From: Chloroflexota bacterium
Lineage (GTDB): Bacteria > Chloroflexota > Limnocylindria > Limnocylindrales > CSP1-4
Length of the DNA stretch: 49,117 nucleotides
Reading direction: 5' to 3'
Assembly (NCBI GenBank): GCA_012026785.1
Contig: VEOW01000120.1
Location: 1-49,117, forward strand
Positions 42,094-49,117 of this stretch are shown here, in pieces. Position numbers and translations under genes: made by a program. The first letter of the stretch is position 1; the number at the start of each line of letters is the position of its first letter. Under the pieces are notes generated by a model, which saw nothing but the letters and a program-made list of their open reading frames with translations, did no database searches and was not told where the DNA came from.

Positions 42094-43445
42094 GTGTTGT
42101 AGTCCTGGATCCGCCGACCGTGGCTTCGGTCGAGGAGGGCCGGCATCCGCTCCCCCATCTCTGCGACAACGGCGGCCACGTCGATCGTCAGCAGCTCGCG
42201 GTCGCGCATGAGGACGCGGCCGTCGACGATCGTCGTTCGGACGTCCGACGAGTGGGCGCTGTGGACGAGGGTTGCCGCGACGTCGTGGACCGGCTGGGTG
42301 TGCGGGCCGGCCAGGTCGACCAGGATGATGTCGGCACGCCGGCCGGGGGCGAGGCTGCCGATCGTCTCGCCGAGGCCCACGGCGCGGGCGCTCTGCAGCG
42401 TCGCGTGGTGCAGGGCCTGGCGGGAGGTGAGCCAGCGGGGGTCGCGGGTGGTCGACTTCTGGATGAGGGCCGTGAGGGCCATCGACTCCCAGACGTCGAG
42501 GGAGTTGTTCGAGGCCGCGCCATCCGTGGCCAGGCCGACGTCGATGCCGATCTCGCGCAGGGCCCGGACGGGCGTGGTCGTCGGCCAGCCGAACTTCAGG
42601 TAGCCGCGCGGGGCGGTGGCCACGGCGACGCGACCCTTCGCGCTCGCGAGGACGGGCAGGTCGCGGTCGAGGATGCCCGTGCCGTGCGCGATCAGGACGT
42701 CGCTGTCGAGGATCCCGGTCTGCTGCAAGACCTCGATCGGGGTCACGCCGTGGCGTTCGAGGCTGACCTCGGCCTGGTCGCGGTTCTCCGAGGCGTGGAT
42801 GTGGATCGGGAGTTGGTGCTCGCGCGCGAGTTCGGCGGTGGCGGCGAGGTCGGCGCCGTCGACGGTGTACGGCGCGTGCGGGGCGAGGGCGGTGGTGATT
42901 CGGCCGCCCGACTTCCCGCGATGGTCCAGCGCGAACTGGAGGGACTTCTCGCGGCCCGCCGGGCCTTGGGACGAGAAGAAGGCCTCGCCGAGGTGAGCCC
43001 TAATGCCCGCCTCCGCGACGACGGCGGCGACGGCGTCCATCGAGAAGTAGTGATCGGCGAAGGTCGTCACGCCGCCGCGGATCATCTCGGCGCACGCGAG
43101 TCGGGCGCCGAGCTCCACGTCCTCCTCGGTGAGGTTCGACTCGATCGGCCAGACGTAGTCGTTGAACCACTCGTCGGTCTGGACGTCCTCGGCGACGCCG
43201 CGCAGCGTGACCATGGGGGCGTGGGTGTGGCAGTTGATGAGGCCCGGCATCGCCACCTGGCCGCGGGCGTCGATGTGGTCGGCGGCTTCGATGCCCGGGC
43301 CGCCGGTCGGTCCGCCGGTGACCGATTCGATGACCCCGTCTCGAACGACGATGGTCGCGTCTTCCTCGAACGTGATCCTCTCCTGGTCGTCGTGCACCAG
43401 GGCGATGCAGCCGGTGATGACGAGATCGGCGGGAGAGTCGCTCAT
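42090..43445 (-). CDS. 5-methylthioadenosine/S-adenosylhomocysteine deaminase-type amidohydrolase
   Basis: A 451-aa cytosolic amidohydrolase of the MTA/SAH deaminase group. The metal HxH is PGLINCHTHAPM (H73, H75), followed by GGVTTFADHYF, the later ligands IHIHASENRDQ and LIAHGTGI, and the catalytic Asp in GLATDGAASNNSLDVWESM. The C-terminal GSLAPGRRADIILVDL is typical. It deaminates MTA or SAH to the inosyl products in methionine salvage; related enzymes act on other adenosine-type compounds or guanine. The start ATG 43445 is six bases after a TAGGGT -10, so the mRNA appears leaderless. Confidence 0.9.
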   Translation of the reverse strand: MSDSPADLVITGCIALVHDDQERITFEEDATIVVRDGVIESVTGGPTGGPGIEAADHIDARGQVAMPGLINCHTHAPMVTLRGVAEDVQTDEWFNDYVWPIESNLTEEDVELGARLACAEMIRGGVTTFADHYFSMDAVAAVVAEAGIRAHLGEAFFSSQGPAGREKSLQFALDHRGKSGGRITTALAPHAPYTVDGADLAATAELAREHQLPIHIHASENRDQAEVSLERHGVTPIEVLQQTGILDSDVLIAHGTGILDRDLPVLASAKGRVAVATAPRGYLKFGWPTTTPVRALREIGIDVGLATDGAASNNSLDVWESMALTALIQKSTTRDPRWLTSRQALHHATLQSARAVGLGETIGSLAPGRRADIILVDLAGPHTQPVHDVAATLVHSAHSSDVRTTIVDGRVLMRDRELLTIDVAAVVAEMGERMPALLDRSHGRRIQDYNT

Positions 43446-43857
43446 GGCGCCACCCTACGACGCCACCGGCGAGCCGTCACGAGTTCGCCGCGGGTACGAC
43501 CGCGTGACCAGCCCTGATGTGTGCGTGTGACGCCAGTGGGACGGCGCCCATCGTCAAGGGCGGGCCGCGGCCGTCGCGGTGGGTGGCCGGCGGAATTCTG
43601 CTTGAAGCGAGCACCCAACCGGAATCTGGTGGATTGCGTGGAGCCGTACCTGGTTCGGCGTGCTTGCCTTCGTCCTTCAAGCAGAAAGGTGCGACGTTCT
43701 CGAGTCAGATTGCCCTTCGTGTCTCGGCCAAATCGCCAGACAAGGGTCGAGGCGTGTGCTTCAAGGAGAATCGTGACTGGGAACGGGTGCAGGTCCGCCC
43801 GCCGCAGTGCGGATTGCAGGGCGGCGAGAGCACGGCACAGCGAGGTCGGGCCCGCGG
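43446..43857. other. Non-coding interval with a 12-bp inverted repeat
   Basis: About 410 nt without a gene. TTCTGCTTGAAG (43596-43607) and CTTCAAGCAGAA (43675-43686) are perfect inverted copies separated by 67 nt, and CTTCAAGGAGAA recurs near 43760. It could be a MITE-like remnant or a transcript fold. The 205-aa and 116-aa ORFs across it are not convincing. Confidence 0.5.
43452..43457 (-). promoter_or_regulatory. Leaderless-type -10 of the deaminase gene
   Basis: TAGGGT on the minus strand is followed by six bases and the ATG at 43445. Confidence 0.5.
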
Positions 43858-44283
43858 TCAGGCCTGAGGGCGGAGGCGAACCATCGGGATGATGCGGCCG
43901 GCCTGTTCCGGATAGGCGGCAAAGCGCGGCAGGACGGCGACGTGGGCGCCCCAGAGCCGATCGCGATCCGCTCCCTCGGCGACCGTCGCCGTCCCGGTGA
44001 ACGTTTGGCCATCGGCCTCGAACCGCACCGTGGGGTTGGCCTGGAGGTTCGCGAACCAACTCGGGTTCGAAGGCCGGCCGCCGGCGGTCCCGGCGACCAC
44101 GTAGTCCTCACCGTCTCTCGTCACCGACAGGACGGCCCGACGGGGCAGGCCCGTCCGCGCCCCGGTCGTGTACAGCACGAGGAGGGCCTCGCCGGCCAGC
44201 GGCCCGCTGCTCGCGCGGCCGCCGTTGGCTCGTAGATCGGCGATCAGGTTGTCTTCCCAGCTATTGGCGGTGGCATCGGACAT
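43858..44283 (-). CDS. Deazaflavin (F420)-dependent nitroreductase-family protein
   Basis: A 141-aa split-barrel protein of the Ddn/DUF385 family. The pattern GPLAGEALLVLYTTGARTGL, then PRRAVLSVTRDGEDYVVAGT, AGGRPSNPSWFANLQANPTV and QTFTGTATV is characteristic; the Thr-Gly-Ala-Arg-Thr-Gly loop binds the deazaflavin phosphate. Members reduce quinones or nitro compounds using F420H2, mostly in Actinobacteria and Chloroflexota. The start at ATG 44283 has GGGGAAG upstream. The longer 210-aa track ORF is rejected. The physiological substrate is unknown. Confidence 0.9.
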   Translation of the reverse strand: MSDATANSWEDNLIADLRANGGRASSGPLAGEALLVLYTTGARTGLPRRAVLSVTRDGEDYVVAGTAGGRPSNPSWFANLQANPTVRFEADGQTFTGTATVAEGADRDRLWGAHVAVLPRFAAYPEQAGRIIPMVRLRPQA

Positions 44284-44646
44284 CGTCTTCCCCACTCGTG
44301 ACTCGGCGTCCGACCGGGGCCCCGCGGTGCCTGGGCGTCCTGGGTCGGCCTGGGCGTCCGGCTGCAGGTTGTTGCTCGAGCAACTATAGCGCAGGCGCGC
44401 CGGGTCGCCTCCGGGCCCCCCGTACGACTCCGGCCCGCCCGTACGCCTCCGGAGAGACGCGTTTCTGTCTAATGCCCACCCTGCGGACACTCGTCACGCC
44501 GGATCCCGCTTCACGGCCGCGGCGGAGCTGAATTCCTTCCGCGGCACGTTCACGGCGGGATAAAGTCCGCGCGGTTTCGCCGGGCGGCCGTCGACATCGC
44601 GGACGAATGCCCTTGTGATGGGCGGATGACAAAACCGCCGGCCGGA
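44284..44646. other. Intergenic, no gene supported
   Basis: About 360 nt upstream of the nitroreductase gene and downstream of the M16 gene. ORFs here are low complexity. No repeat other than the 14-nt array that follows. Confidence 0.5.
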
Positions 44647-44702
44647 ACGGCGCGTGCGGGACGGCGCGTGCGGGACGGCGCGTGCGGGACGGCGCGTGCG
44701 GA
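44647..44702. repeat. 14-nt tandem repeat, four copies
   Basis: ACGGCGCGTGCGGG is repeated four times head to tail (the last copy ends CGGA). It lies 6 nt beyond the stop of the M16 gene, so slippage could alter its 3' region but not its coding part. One related word, ATGGCGCGTGCGGA, occurs at about 46437. Confidence 0.85.
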
Positions 44703-44708
44703 ACCCTG

Positions 44709-46229
44709 TCAGCGCACCACGACGGCTGCCGGGGCGTACCGATCGACCAGGGCGATCGCGCCGTACCCGTTCCGCCATGACTCGGGCGTGATGACGACCG
44801 ACGAACCATCGCGAGCCAGGATTGCGCGCTCGTAGTCGTCACGGATGACGGCCACACAGTCGGTCCAGGTGATGCTGGCGTACCTTCCGGCCGGCGTGTC
44901 GACGGTGAGGCCCTGCGCGCCGACGAACAGCTTCGGCGTCCGGCGACGATCGATCTTGGTGCCCTTGGCGGGGACGAACTCGAAGGTCTGACCCTGGCCG
45001 AGCGGCCCTGGTGGCGGTTGCGGGTAGGGCTTGAATGCCCGATTCGGCGGGATGGCATTCGCCGGGAGCAGCAGGAGCATCGTCTCGCGGGCCGCGCGAA
45101 ACGCGGCCGCCACCTGGTCTGGCTGGAGGCGCCACATCTCGTCGACCCGGGTCGCGACCGACGTCGGCTCGATCCCCATGAGCGTGTCCTGCACGCGCCG
45201 ATCGAGTCGAGCCGGATAGGCCATCGGGTCGCTGGCGTCTCGCAGGAAGGTCTCGCAGTAGTCGGCGATCTCGTCCTCCGACGGACCGCGTGCAGCCACG
45301 TCGTCGATGGTTTCGAGCATCGCGCGCTGGACATCCGCCACCTTCTCGGGCAGACAGCTCGCGAAGACGAATGCGACGGCCCGGTCCTTTTCGACCGGCC
45401 GGTACTCGGCAGAGATCGCGTAACCGAGACCGCGTTCGACGCGCAGCGCCCGCTTCAGGTGTTGCTCGATCGTCCTGAGGGCGACCTGGACCGCCAGGCT
45501 GGGCTCGACGTCGAATGACGCACCAACCCCACCGACCTCGTCGAGCAGCATCGTCGGGCCCTCGTACCCGGGGATCGTTTCGATCGTCGGCAGCGGCGTG
45601 GCCGGTCCGGGCTCCAGCGCGATGTACAGATCGTCCGGCAGCTGGCCGAGGATCCAGATCGCGGCATTCCCGGCGACGAAGTGGCGTGCGATCCACTCCC
45701 TGAGCACCTCCGGGTCGAGGTGCCGAAGGAACAACTCGGGGAGCTCGACCTTGCCGAGGCCCTGGTAGCCGACCCGCAGGAAGTTCAGCCGTCCTTCGAT
45801 CGAGGTGGCGTTCGAACGGACGGCGGCCTCGGAGCGAAGGACATTCGCCTCCTCGTGGATTCGGGACAGACGGGGCCGAGCGATCTGGTCGCACACGTCG
45901 CGCAGGAAGCGGCTCGCATCTCCCGGCGAGGCTCGGATCGTGAAGGTGACTCGGAACGGCTCGGTCGACCCGTTCGAGTGATCGAGCGCCTGATCGATCG
46001 CCGTCAGGATCAGGTGCTCGGCGAGGTGGGTCATCCCGCTCTGGATGACGGGCTCGTGCGCCCGGCCCACGCCGAACGCGAGCGTCAGGATGGTCGCTCC
46101 TGCGGCCGGCATGTGGAACAGCGGGATGCCATCGAGCTCGTAGTGGTCGATCTCCGGGATCGACGCTGCCATCTCCCGGAGCGCGGGTAGCGCGAGCCGG
46201 CCGATCTCCGGCCGGGCGAGCGGTTCCAC
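44709..46229 (-). CDS. M16-family zinc metalloprotease-like protein
   Basis: A 506-aa member of the M16 (pitrilysin/processing peptidase) family. The inverted zinc motif HxxEH is GMTHLAEHLILTA, and the third ligand is probably a Glu in RIHEEANVLRSEA, so the site looks complete. A second, inactive M16 domain follows (about residues 220-400). The last 80 residues (FEFVPAKGTKIDRRRTPKLF, ARDGSSVVITPESWRNG) form an added PH-like beta domain. No signal peptide is seen, so it is probably cytosolic. GTG 46229 is chosen because TACACT ends six bases before it; the track start at 46343 lacks this support. Confidence 0.85.
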   Translation of the reverse strand: MEPLARPEIGRLALPALREMAASIPEIDHYELDGIPLFHMPAAGATILTLAFGVGRAHEPVIQSGMTHLAEHLILTAIDQALDHSNGSTEPFRVTFTIRASPGDASRFLRDVCDQIARPRLSRIHEEANVLRSEAAVRSNATSIEGRLNFLRVGYQGLGKVELPELFLRHLDPEVLREWIARHFVAGNAAIWILGQLPDDLYIALEPGPATPLPTIETIPGYEGPTMLLDEVGGVGASFDVEPSLAVQVALRTIEQHLKRALRVERGLGYAISAEYRPVEKDRAVAFVFASCLPEKVADVQRAMLETIDDVAARGPSEDEIADYCETFLRDASDPMAYPARLDRRVQDTLMGIEPTSVATRVDEMWRLQPDQVAAAFRAARETMLLLLPANAIPPNRAFKPYPQPPPGPLGQGQTFEFVPAKGTKIDRRRTPKLFVGAQGLTVDTPAGRYASITWTDCVAVIRDDYERAILARDGSSVVITPESWRNGYGAIALVDRYAPAAVVVR

Positions 46230-46235
46230 GTCGCG

Positions 46236-46241
46236 AGTGTA
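46236..46241 (-). promoter_or_regulatory. Leaderless-type -10 of the M16 gene
   Basis: TACACT on the minus strand is followed by six bases (CGCGAC) and the GTG at 46229. It closely parallels TATACT-CGCGGT-ATG at the RHH/MazF operon. Confidence 0.6.
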
Positions 46242-46608
46242 CGGCCGGCGAACGCAGGCTCGTCCGCTCATCCCGGACCCCTTGCCGACGCCACAGGGCT
46301 GCTCGAGGGCGCCGAAACCCCCTGCCTGATCCGACCTTGACATCGCCGCTGCTCAGGTGCTGGTCATTCCCTGGGTATGGAGGCCTTAACGACGCCGATT
46401 CGACCTGCCCGCTCCTGATTTCACACCCGAGCACGCATGGCGCGTGCGGAAGGCCGCTGGGTATGAGGCGGTTGCCCCTCCCTTATGCCGCCACAGTCGC
46501 GAATATGACCACCTGCTGAGCATCGAGGGGACTACCGCGCGATGTATCGCGTACGGTCAGCGGCGCCACCTCCCGATGCTCCAAGTCGCGCTACCGTTCC
46601 GGCATCTG
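46242..46608. other. Intergenic between divergent M16 and VOC genes
   Basis: About 370 nt of somewhat lower GC with no supportable ORF. It must contain the promoter of the VOC gene, but no clear -10/-35 pair with 17-nt spacing was found. Confidence 0.4.
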
Positions 46609-46624
46609 CAGAAGGAGCGCGTCC

Positions 46625-46993
46625 ATGAACTTCAACAGCCTGCTCATCGGTTCGGAGGATCCGGCTCGGCTCGTGGCCTTCTACCGGAAGCTGCTCGGCG
46701 AGCCGACCTACAGCGACGAGAGCTACAGCACCTGGACGGTCGGGACGGGCTCGATCTCGATCGGGCCGCACAGCGAAGTCAAGGGCCGCAACCCCAGCCC
46801 CGGGCGGCTGATCTGGAACATCGAGACGACCGACGTCAAGGGCGAGGCGGCGCGCTTCAAGGCCGCCGGCGCGACGGTCGTCGCCGAGCCGTACTCGTTC
46901 GAGGGCTTCCCCGACTCGTGGATCGCGACGTTCGAAGATCCCGACGGCAACTACTTCCAGCTCATGACGCCGATGGAGCCGCCTGCGGGGTGA
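46625..46993 (+). CDS. VOC-superfamily (glyoxalase-like) protein
   Basis: A 122-aa vicinal-oxygen-chelate protein with two beta-alpha-beta-beta-beta halves: SLLIGSEDPARLVAFYRKLLG and DVKGEAARFKAAGATVVAEP. The C-terminal FEDPDGNYFQLMTP supplies the usual metal-ligand Glu position. AAGGAG lies 8-13 nt before the ATG. Members include glyoxalases, dioxygenases and resistance proteins; the substrate cannot be read from sequence. Confidence 0.9.
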   Translation: MNFNSLLIGSEDPARLVAFYRKLLGEPTYSDESYSTWTVGTGSISIGPHSEVKGRNPSPGRLIWNIETTDVKGEAARFKAAGATVVAEPYSFEGFPDSWIATFEDPDGNYFQLMTPMEPPAG

Positions 46994-47033
46994 TCCGGTC
47001 CCGGTAACCCCGGCTCTAGTCGGTCAACGGCTC

Positions 47034-47039
47034 TAGGCT
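47034..47039 (+). promoter_or_regulatory. Leaderless-type -10 of the membrane cyclase gene
   Basis: TAGGCT is followed by six bases and the ATG at 47046. Confidence 0.6.
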
Positions 47040-47045
47040 GCATCC

Positions 47046-48365
47046 ATGGCCGAGCCTGTGACGACCCGTGGCGCGTTGCATCCGCTGTCGCTGCGGTTCC
47101 TTGACGACGCCCTCGAACGGCGCTACCAGCGGCAGGCCGGCGCCGAGAGCCTGAACGGCTACCTCATGATCTCGATCGCGTCGGCCGTGATCTGGGCGCC
47201 GGCGGCGTTCTTGCTGCCGCAGTCGACGAGCCTGGCGCCGGAGCTCGCCATCCCGGCCGGGCTGGCCATGTCCGCCCTCAGCGTGGCCATCGCGCTGCTG
47301 GCCCGCTGGACGACGACGCTCGACCGCCAGCACCTGCTCGCGGCTCTGCTGACCTCCGCAAATGGCGTGGTGATCCTGGCGCTCGCGACCATCGGTGGGG
47401 CGCTGCCCGGCTACGGCGTGGCCGCGGCGACGCTTCTCTTCGCCTGGGGTTTCGTGTCTCGAACCCGGTTCATCTTCGCCGCCCTGCGCACGGCCGTCAT
47501 CGGGCTCGCCTTCGGCGTGGCCGTGGCGACGTACAGCGGTCCCGCGAACCTCGTGCTGGACGTCCTGCTGTTCGCGGCCGGCGCTGTGGGCGTGCTCCTC
47601 GCCCTCCACATCCTCGAACGCAACCGTCGCCGGGTGTTCTTCCAGGACCTGGTGATCCGGGAGCAGACCGAGCAGCTCGCGGTCGAGCATCAGAAGTCCG
47701 AGGCGCTCATCCACAACATCCTGCCCGAGTCGATCGCCGAGCGGCTGCTGAGCGGCGAGCGAACGATCGCGGTCGACTATCCGTCGGTGACCGTGCTCTT
47801 CGGTGACATCGTCGGCTTCACGCCCCTCGCAGCCCAGCTCCGGGCGCGCGACGTCATCGACGTGCTGGGGAGGCTGTTCCTCTCGTTCGACCAGCTCGCC
47901 TCGGAACACGATGTCGTCAAGATCAAAACCATTGGCGACGCCTACATGGCCGTGGGCGGACTCACGCCCGACGACGATGACCACGCGCCGGCGGTCGTTC
48001 GCCTGGGCCTGGCGATGATCGAGGAGGCGGCCCGGCACGAGGCTCTCGGGCAGCCGCTCCAGCTCCGCGTCGGGGTCCACTCGGGGCCGGCTGTCGGTGG
48101 CGTGATCGGGAGCCAACGCCTCGCGTTCGACCTGTGGGGCGACACGGTCAACGTCGCCAGCCGACTCCAGGAGCTCGGGCCGCCTGGCCGGGTGCACATC
48201 GGCGAGGGCACGATGCTCCTCATCCGCGACCAGTTCGCCTGTGAGCCGCTCGGGGCGCACGAGCTGCGCGGCCATTCGAACATGCAGACCTTCGCTGTCG
48301 TGGGGCCGATCGCCCATTCAGTGCTTCCCGCGAGCGTCTCGCCGATTCCGGTCGGGGGCGACTGA
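47046..48365 (+). CDS. Membrane-bound class III adenylate cyclase
   Basis: A 439-aa protein. Residues 38-190 contain about six membrane helices. A short coiled-coil-like linker (QTEQLAVEHQKSEALIHNIL) leads into the cyclase domain (about 240-425). Active-site residues are complete: LFGDIVGFTPLA (metal Asp 254), VVKIKTIGDAYMAVGG (adenine Lys 294, metal Asp 298), FDLWGDTVNVASRL (adenine-specifying Asp 362, Asn 369, Arg 373). The Lys-Asp pair predicts cAMP rather than cGMP. HNILPESIAERL before the domain is the usual signalling helix. The gene appears leaderless. A second cyclase in this window is at 24609. Confidence 0.93.
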   Translation: MAEPVTTRGALHPLSLRFLDDALERRYQRQAGAESLNGYLMISIASAVIWAPAAFLLPQSTSLAPELAIPAGLAMSALSVAIALLARWTTTLDRQHLLAALLTSANGVVILALATIGGALPGYGVAAATLLFAWGFVSRTRFIFAALRTAVIGLAFGVAVATYSGPANLVLDVLLFAAGAVGVLLALHILERNRRRVFFQDLVIREQTEQLAVEHQKSEALIHNILPESIAERLLSGERTIAVDYPSVTVLFGDIVGFTPLAAQLRARDVIDVLGRLFLSFDQLASEHDVVKIKTIGDAYMAVGGLTPDDDDHAPAVVRLGLAMIEEAARHEALGQPLQLRVGVHSGPAVGGVIGSQRLAFDLWGDTVNVASRLQELGPPGRVHIGEGTMLLIRDQFACEPLGAHELRGHSNMQTFAVVGPIAHSVLPASVSPIPVGGD

Positions 48366-48422
48366 TCGGAGGCGCGGCCGCCGAGGAAGAGGGATGCCGG
48401 TGTCCAGCTCGCTGGCATCTGG

Positions 48423-48441
48423 TGATACCGGGCGGTATCAT
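48423..48441 (+). promoter_or_regulatory. Operator and leaderless -10 of the RHH/Doc module
   Basis: TGATACC-GGGC-GGTATCA is a perfect 7-bp inverted repeat (48423-48440). The -10 TATCAT (48436-48441) lies in its right arm and ends six bases before the ATG at 48448, so antitoxin binding would block transcription. Confidence 0.68.
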
Positions 48442-48447
48442 CTGGCC

Positions 48448-48648
48448 ATGCCGATGACCCTGCGCCTGACGCCGGAGGAGACAGAAGCGCTGCGCCTGGT
48501 TGCCCGTCGGGAGCGGCGGTCGATGCAGGCTGTCGCCCGCGAGGCGATCGCGGTCTACGTCTCGAACCGATCTCGCCGCCGGGGCGAGCTTCTCGCCCGG
48601 ATCGTTGCCGAGGACGCTGAGTTGCTGCGACGCCTCGGCAGCATGTGA
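48448..48648 (+). CDS. Ribbon-helix-helix antitoxin paired with Doc
   Basis: A 66-aa RHH protein: MPMTLRLTPEETEALRLVAR, then RERRSMQAVAREAIAVYVSN, and a C-terminal tail for toxin binding. It is preceded by a palindromic operator and overlaps the Doc gene by 4 nt. RHH antitoxins are a common alternative to Phd for Doc-type toxins. Confidence 0.85.
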   Translation: MPMTLRLTPEETEALRLVARRERRSMQAVAREAIAVYVSNRSRRRGELLARIVAEDAELLRRLGSM

Positions 48649-49025
48649 CGGAATACCTCGACCTCGACGACCTCCTCATCGCCGCCGAGGCTGCCCTGGG
48701 ACGACCCCCCGAGATCCGCGACCTCGGCCTCCTGGAGGCCGCGGCGACCCGGCCGCGGGCGACGGCCTTCGGCGAGGAGGCGTATGGCGATCTCGACCGG
48801 AAGGCGGCAGCGCTCCTGCATTCGATCGTGACCAGCCATCCGTTGGTCGACGGCAACAAGCGCCTCGGCTGGGTTGCATTGCGGCTGTTCTACGCGATGA
48901 ACGAGGCGGACCTGCGCGCCAAGGAGGAGGCCGCGTTCGAGCTCGTGGTCGCGGTTGCCGATGGGCAGCTGCGCGACGTTGCCGACATTGCCGAGCGCCT
49001 CGGCGCGTGGCGCTCCACCTCCTAG
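48645..49025 (+). CDS. Doc-type Fic-domain toxin (death on curing)
   Basis: A 126-aa Fic/Doc protein. The catalytic motif is HPLVDGNKRLGW (HxFx[D/E]GN[K/G]R with Leu at the Phe position). Doc enzymes phosphorylate EF-Tu and stop translation; other Fic proteins AMPylate targets. YLDLDDLLIAAEAALGRPPEIRDLGLLEAA is the standard Doc N-terminus. The GTG start overlaps the antitoxin stop by 4 nt. Confidence 0.92.
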   Translation: MTEYLDLDDLLIAAEAALGRPPEIRDLGLLEAAATRPRATAFGEEAYGDLDRKAAALLHSIVTSHPLVDGNKRLGWVALRLFYAMNEADLRAKEEAAFELVVAVADGQLRDVADIAERLGAWRSTS

Positions 49026-49037
49026 CGCTGAGCTCGT

Positions 49038-49117
49038 GTCACCACAAGACGCGGCCGCCACCGGCCTGCTTGGCGAAGGCATGGAGCCGCTCGTCCTTCG
49101 TGAGGAACGGCATCCGC
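49038..49117 (-). CDS. C-terminal end of a probable PIN-domain protein (partial)
   Basis: At the right edge the minus-strand frame reads RMPFLTKDERLHAFAKQAGG, then GRVLW and a TGA at 49040-49038. PFLTKDERLHAFA resembles the last strand and helix of PIN toxins (LTxDxRL). Only 25 codons are inside the window, so the call is tentative. It converges with the Doc gene. Confidence 0.4.

Noticed and set aside
43442-44059. 205-aa minus-strand ORF upstream of the deaminase
   Set aside because: Arg/Pro/Gly-rich shadow sequence overlapping the nitroreductase gene; no start signal.
1-49117. CRISPR arrays, tRNA or rRNA genes
   Set aside because: I saw no regularly spaced repeats with spacers and no tRNA T-loop/acceptor pattern or rRNA-like stretch. 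The only tandem arrays are the 14-nt repeat at 44647 and the 23-nt repeat at 21194.

Overview
The window is about 49 kb of high-GC bacterial DNA with dense coding, many GTG starts and many apparently leaderless promoters. The gene mix (CSLREA beta-helix surface protein, paired giant FtsX permeases, LAL-type LuxR regulator, F420/deazaflavin-type protein, MTA/SAH deaminase, many toxin-antitoxin modules) fits a Chloroflexota lineage (Limnocylindria-like) best. That placement is inferred from gene content only; a high-GC actinobacterial origin is not excluded.

Layout. 1-10.6 kb: miaB, then two very large FtsX-family permeases, two MacB/LolD-type ATPases, then miaA. MiaA and MiaB act in sequence on A37 of tRNA, so a transporter operon sits between two genes of one pathway. 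10.6-17.6 kb: a secretion/regulation cassette made of a small secreted protein, a 990-aa LAL regulator, an unknown protein and a CSLREA beta-helix protein. Three promoters here share a nearly identical box about 40 bp upstream of a TAGNNT -10, and the regulator is the obvious candidate reader. 17.6-24.2 kb: an alpha/beta-hydrolase-fold protein lacking its Ser and His, an unknown lectin-like protein, hflX, a 1-kb non-coding interval with two diverged copies of a structured RNA, a CPBP membrane protease and a secreted protein.

24.4-28.5 kb: a DIP1984-family remnant, a class III cyclase and four consecutive toxin-antitoxin modules (MazF/RHH, Phd/PIN, HTH/PIN, RHH/PIN). 28.6-32.7 kb: a tight minus-strand operon of visibly lower GC. 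In transcription order it encodes a 705-aa GNAT-PIN-(GNAT-like)-PUA/ASCH-like fusion, a second GNAT, an ASCH protein and a two-TM protein. I do not recognise this as a described system and consider it the best candidate for a new RNA-targeting defence or toxin locus. 32.8-41.4 kb: a decayed restriction-modification and mobile region with a frameshifted Mod remnant, a solitary HigA-like repressor with a perfect palindrome, an IS110 fragment, small unknown genes, an intact type III-like Mod, a DUF4160-DUF2442 pair, a Res gene lacking its N-terminal half and a DUF4253 fragment. 41.5-49.1 kb: mostly chromosomal genes (membrane protein, MTA/SAH deaminase, deazaflavin-type nitroreductase, M16 protease, VOC protein, membrane adenylate cyclase), ending with an RHH/Doc module and the tail of a probable PIN protein.

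Across the window nine genes have a TANNNT-like -10 ending exactly six bases before an ATG or GTG, so leaderless transcription looks like a standard mode here. I saw no tRNA, rRNA or CRISPR array.
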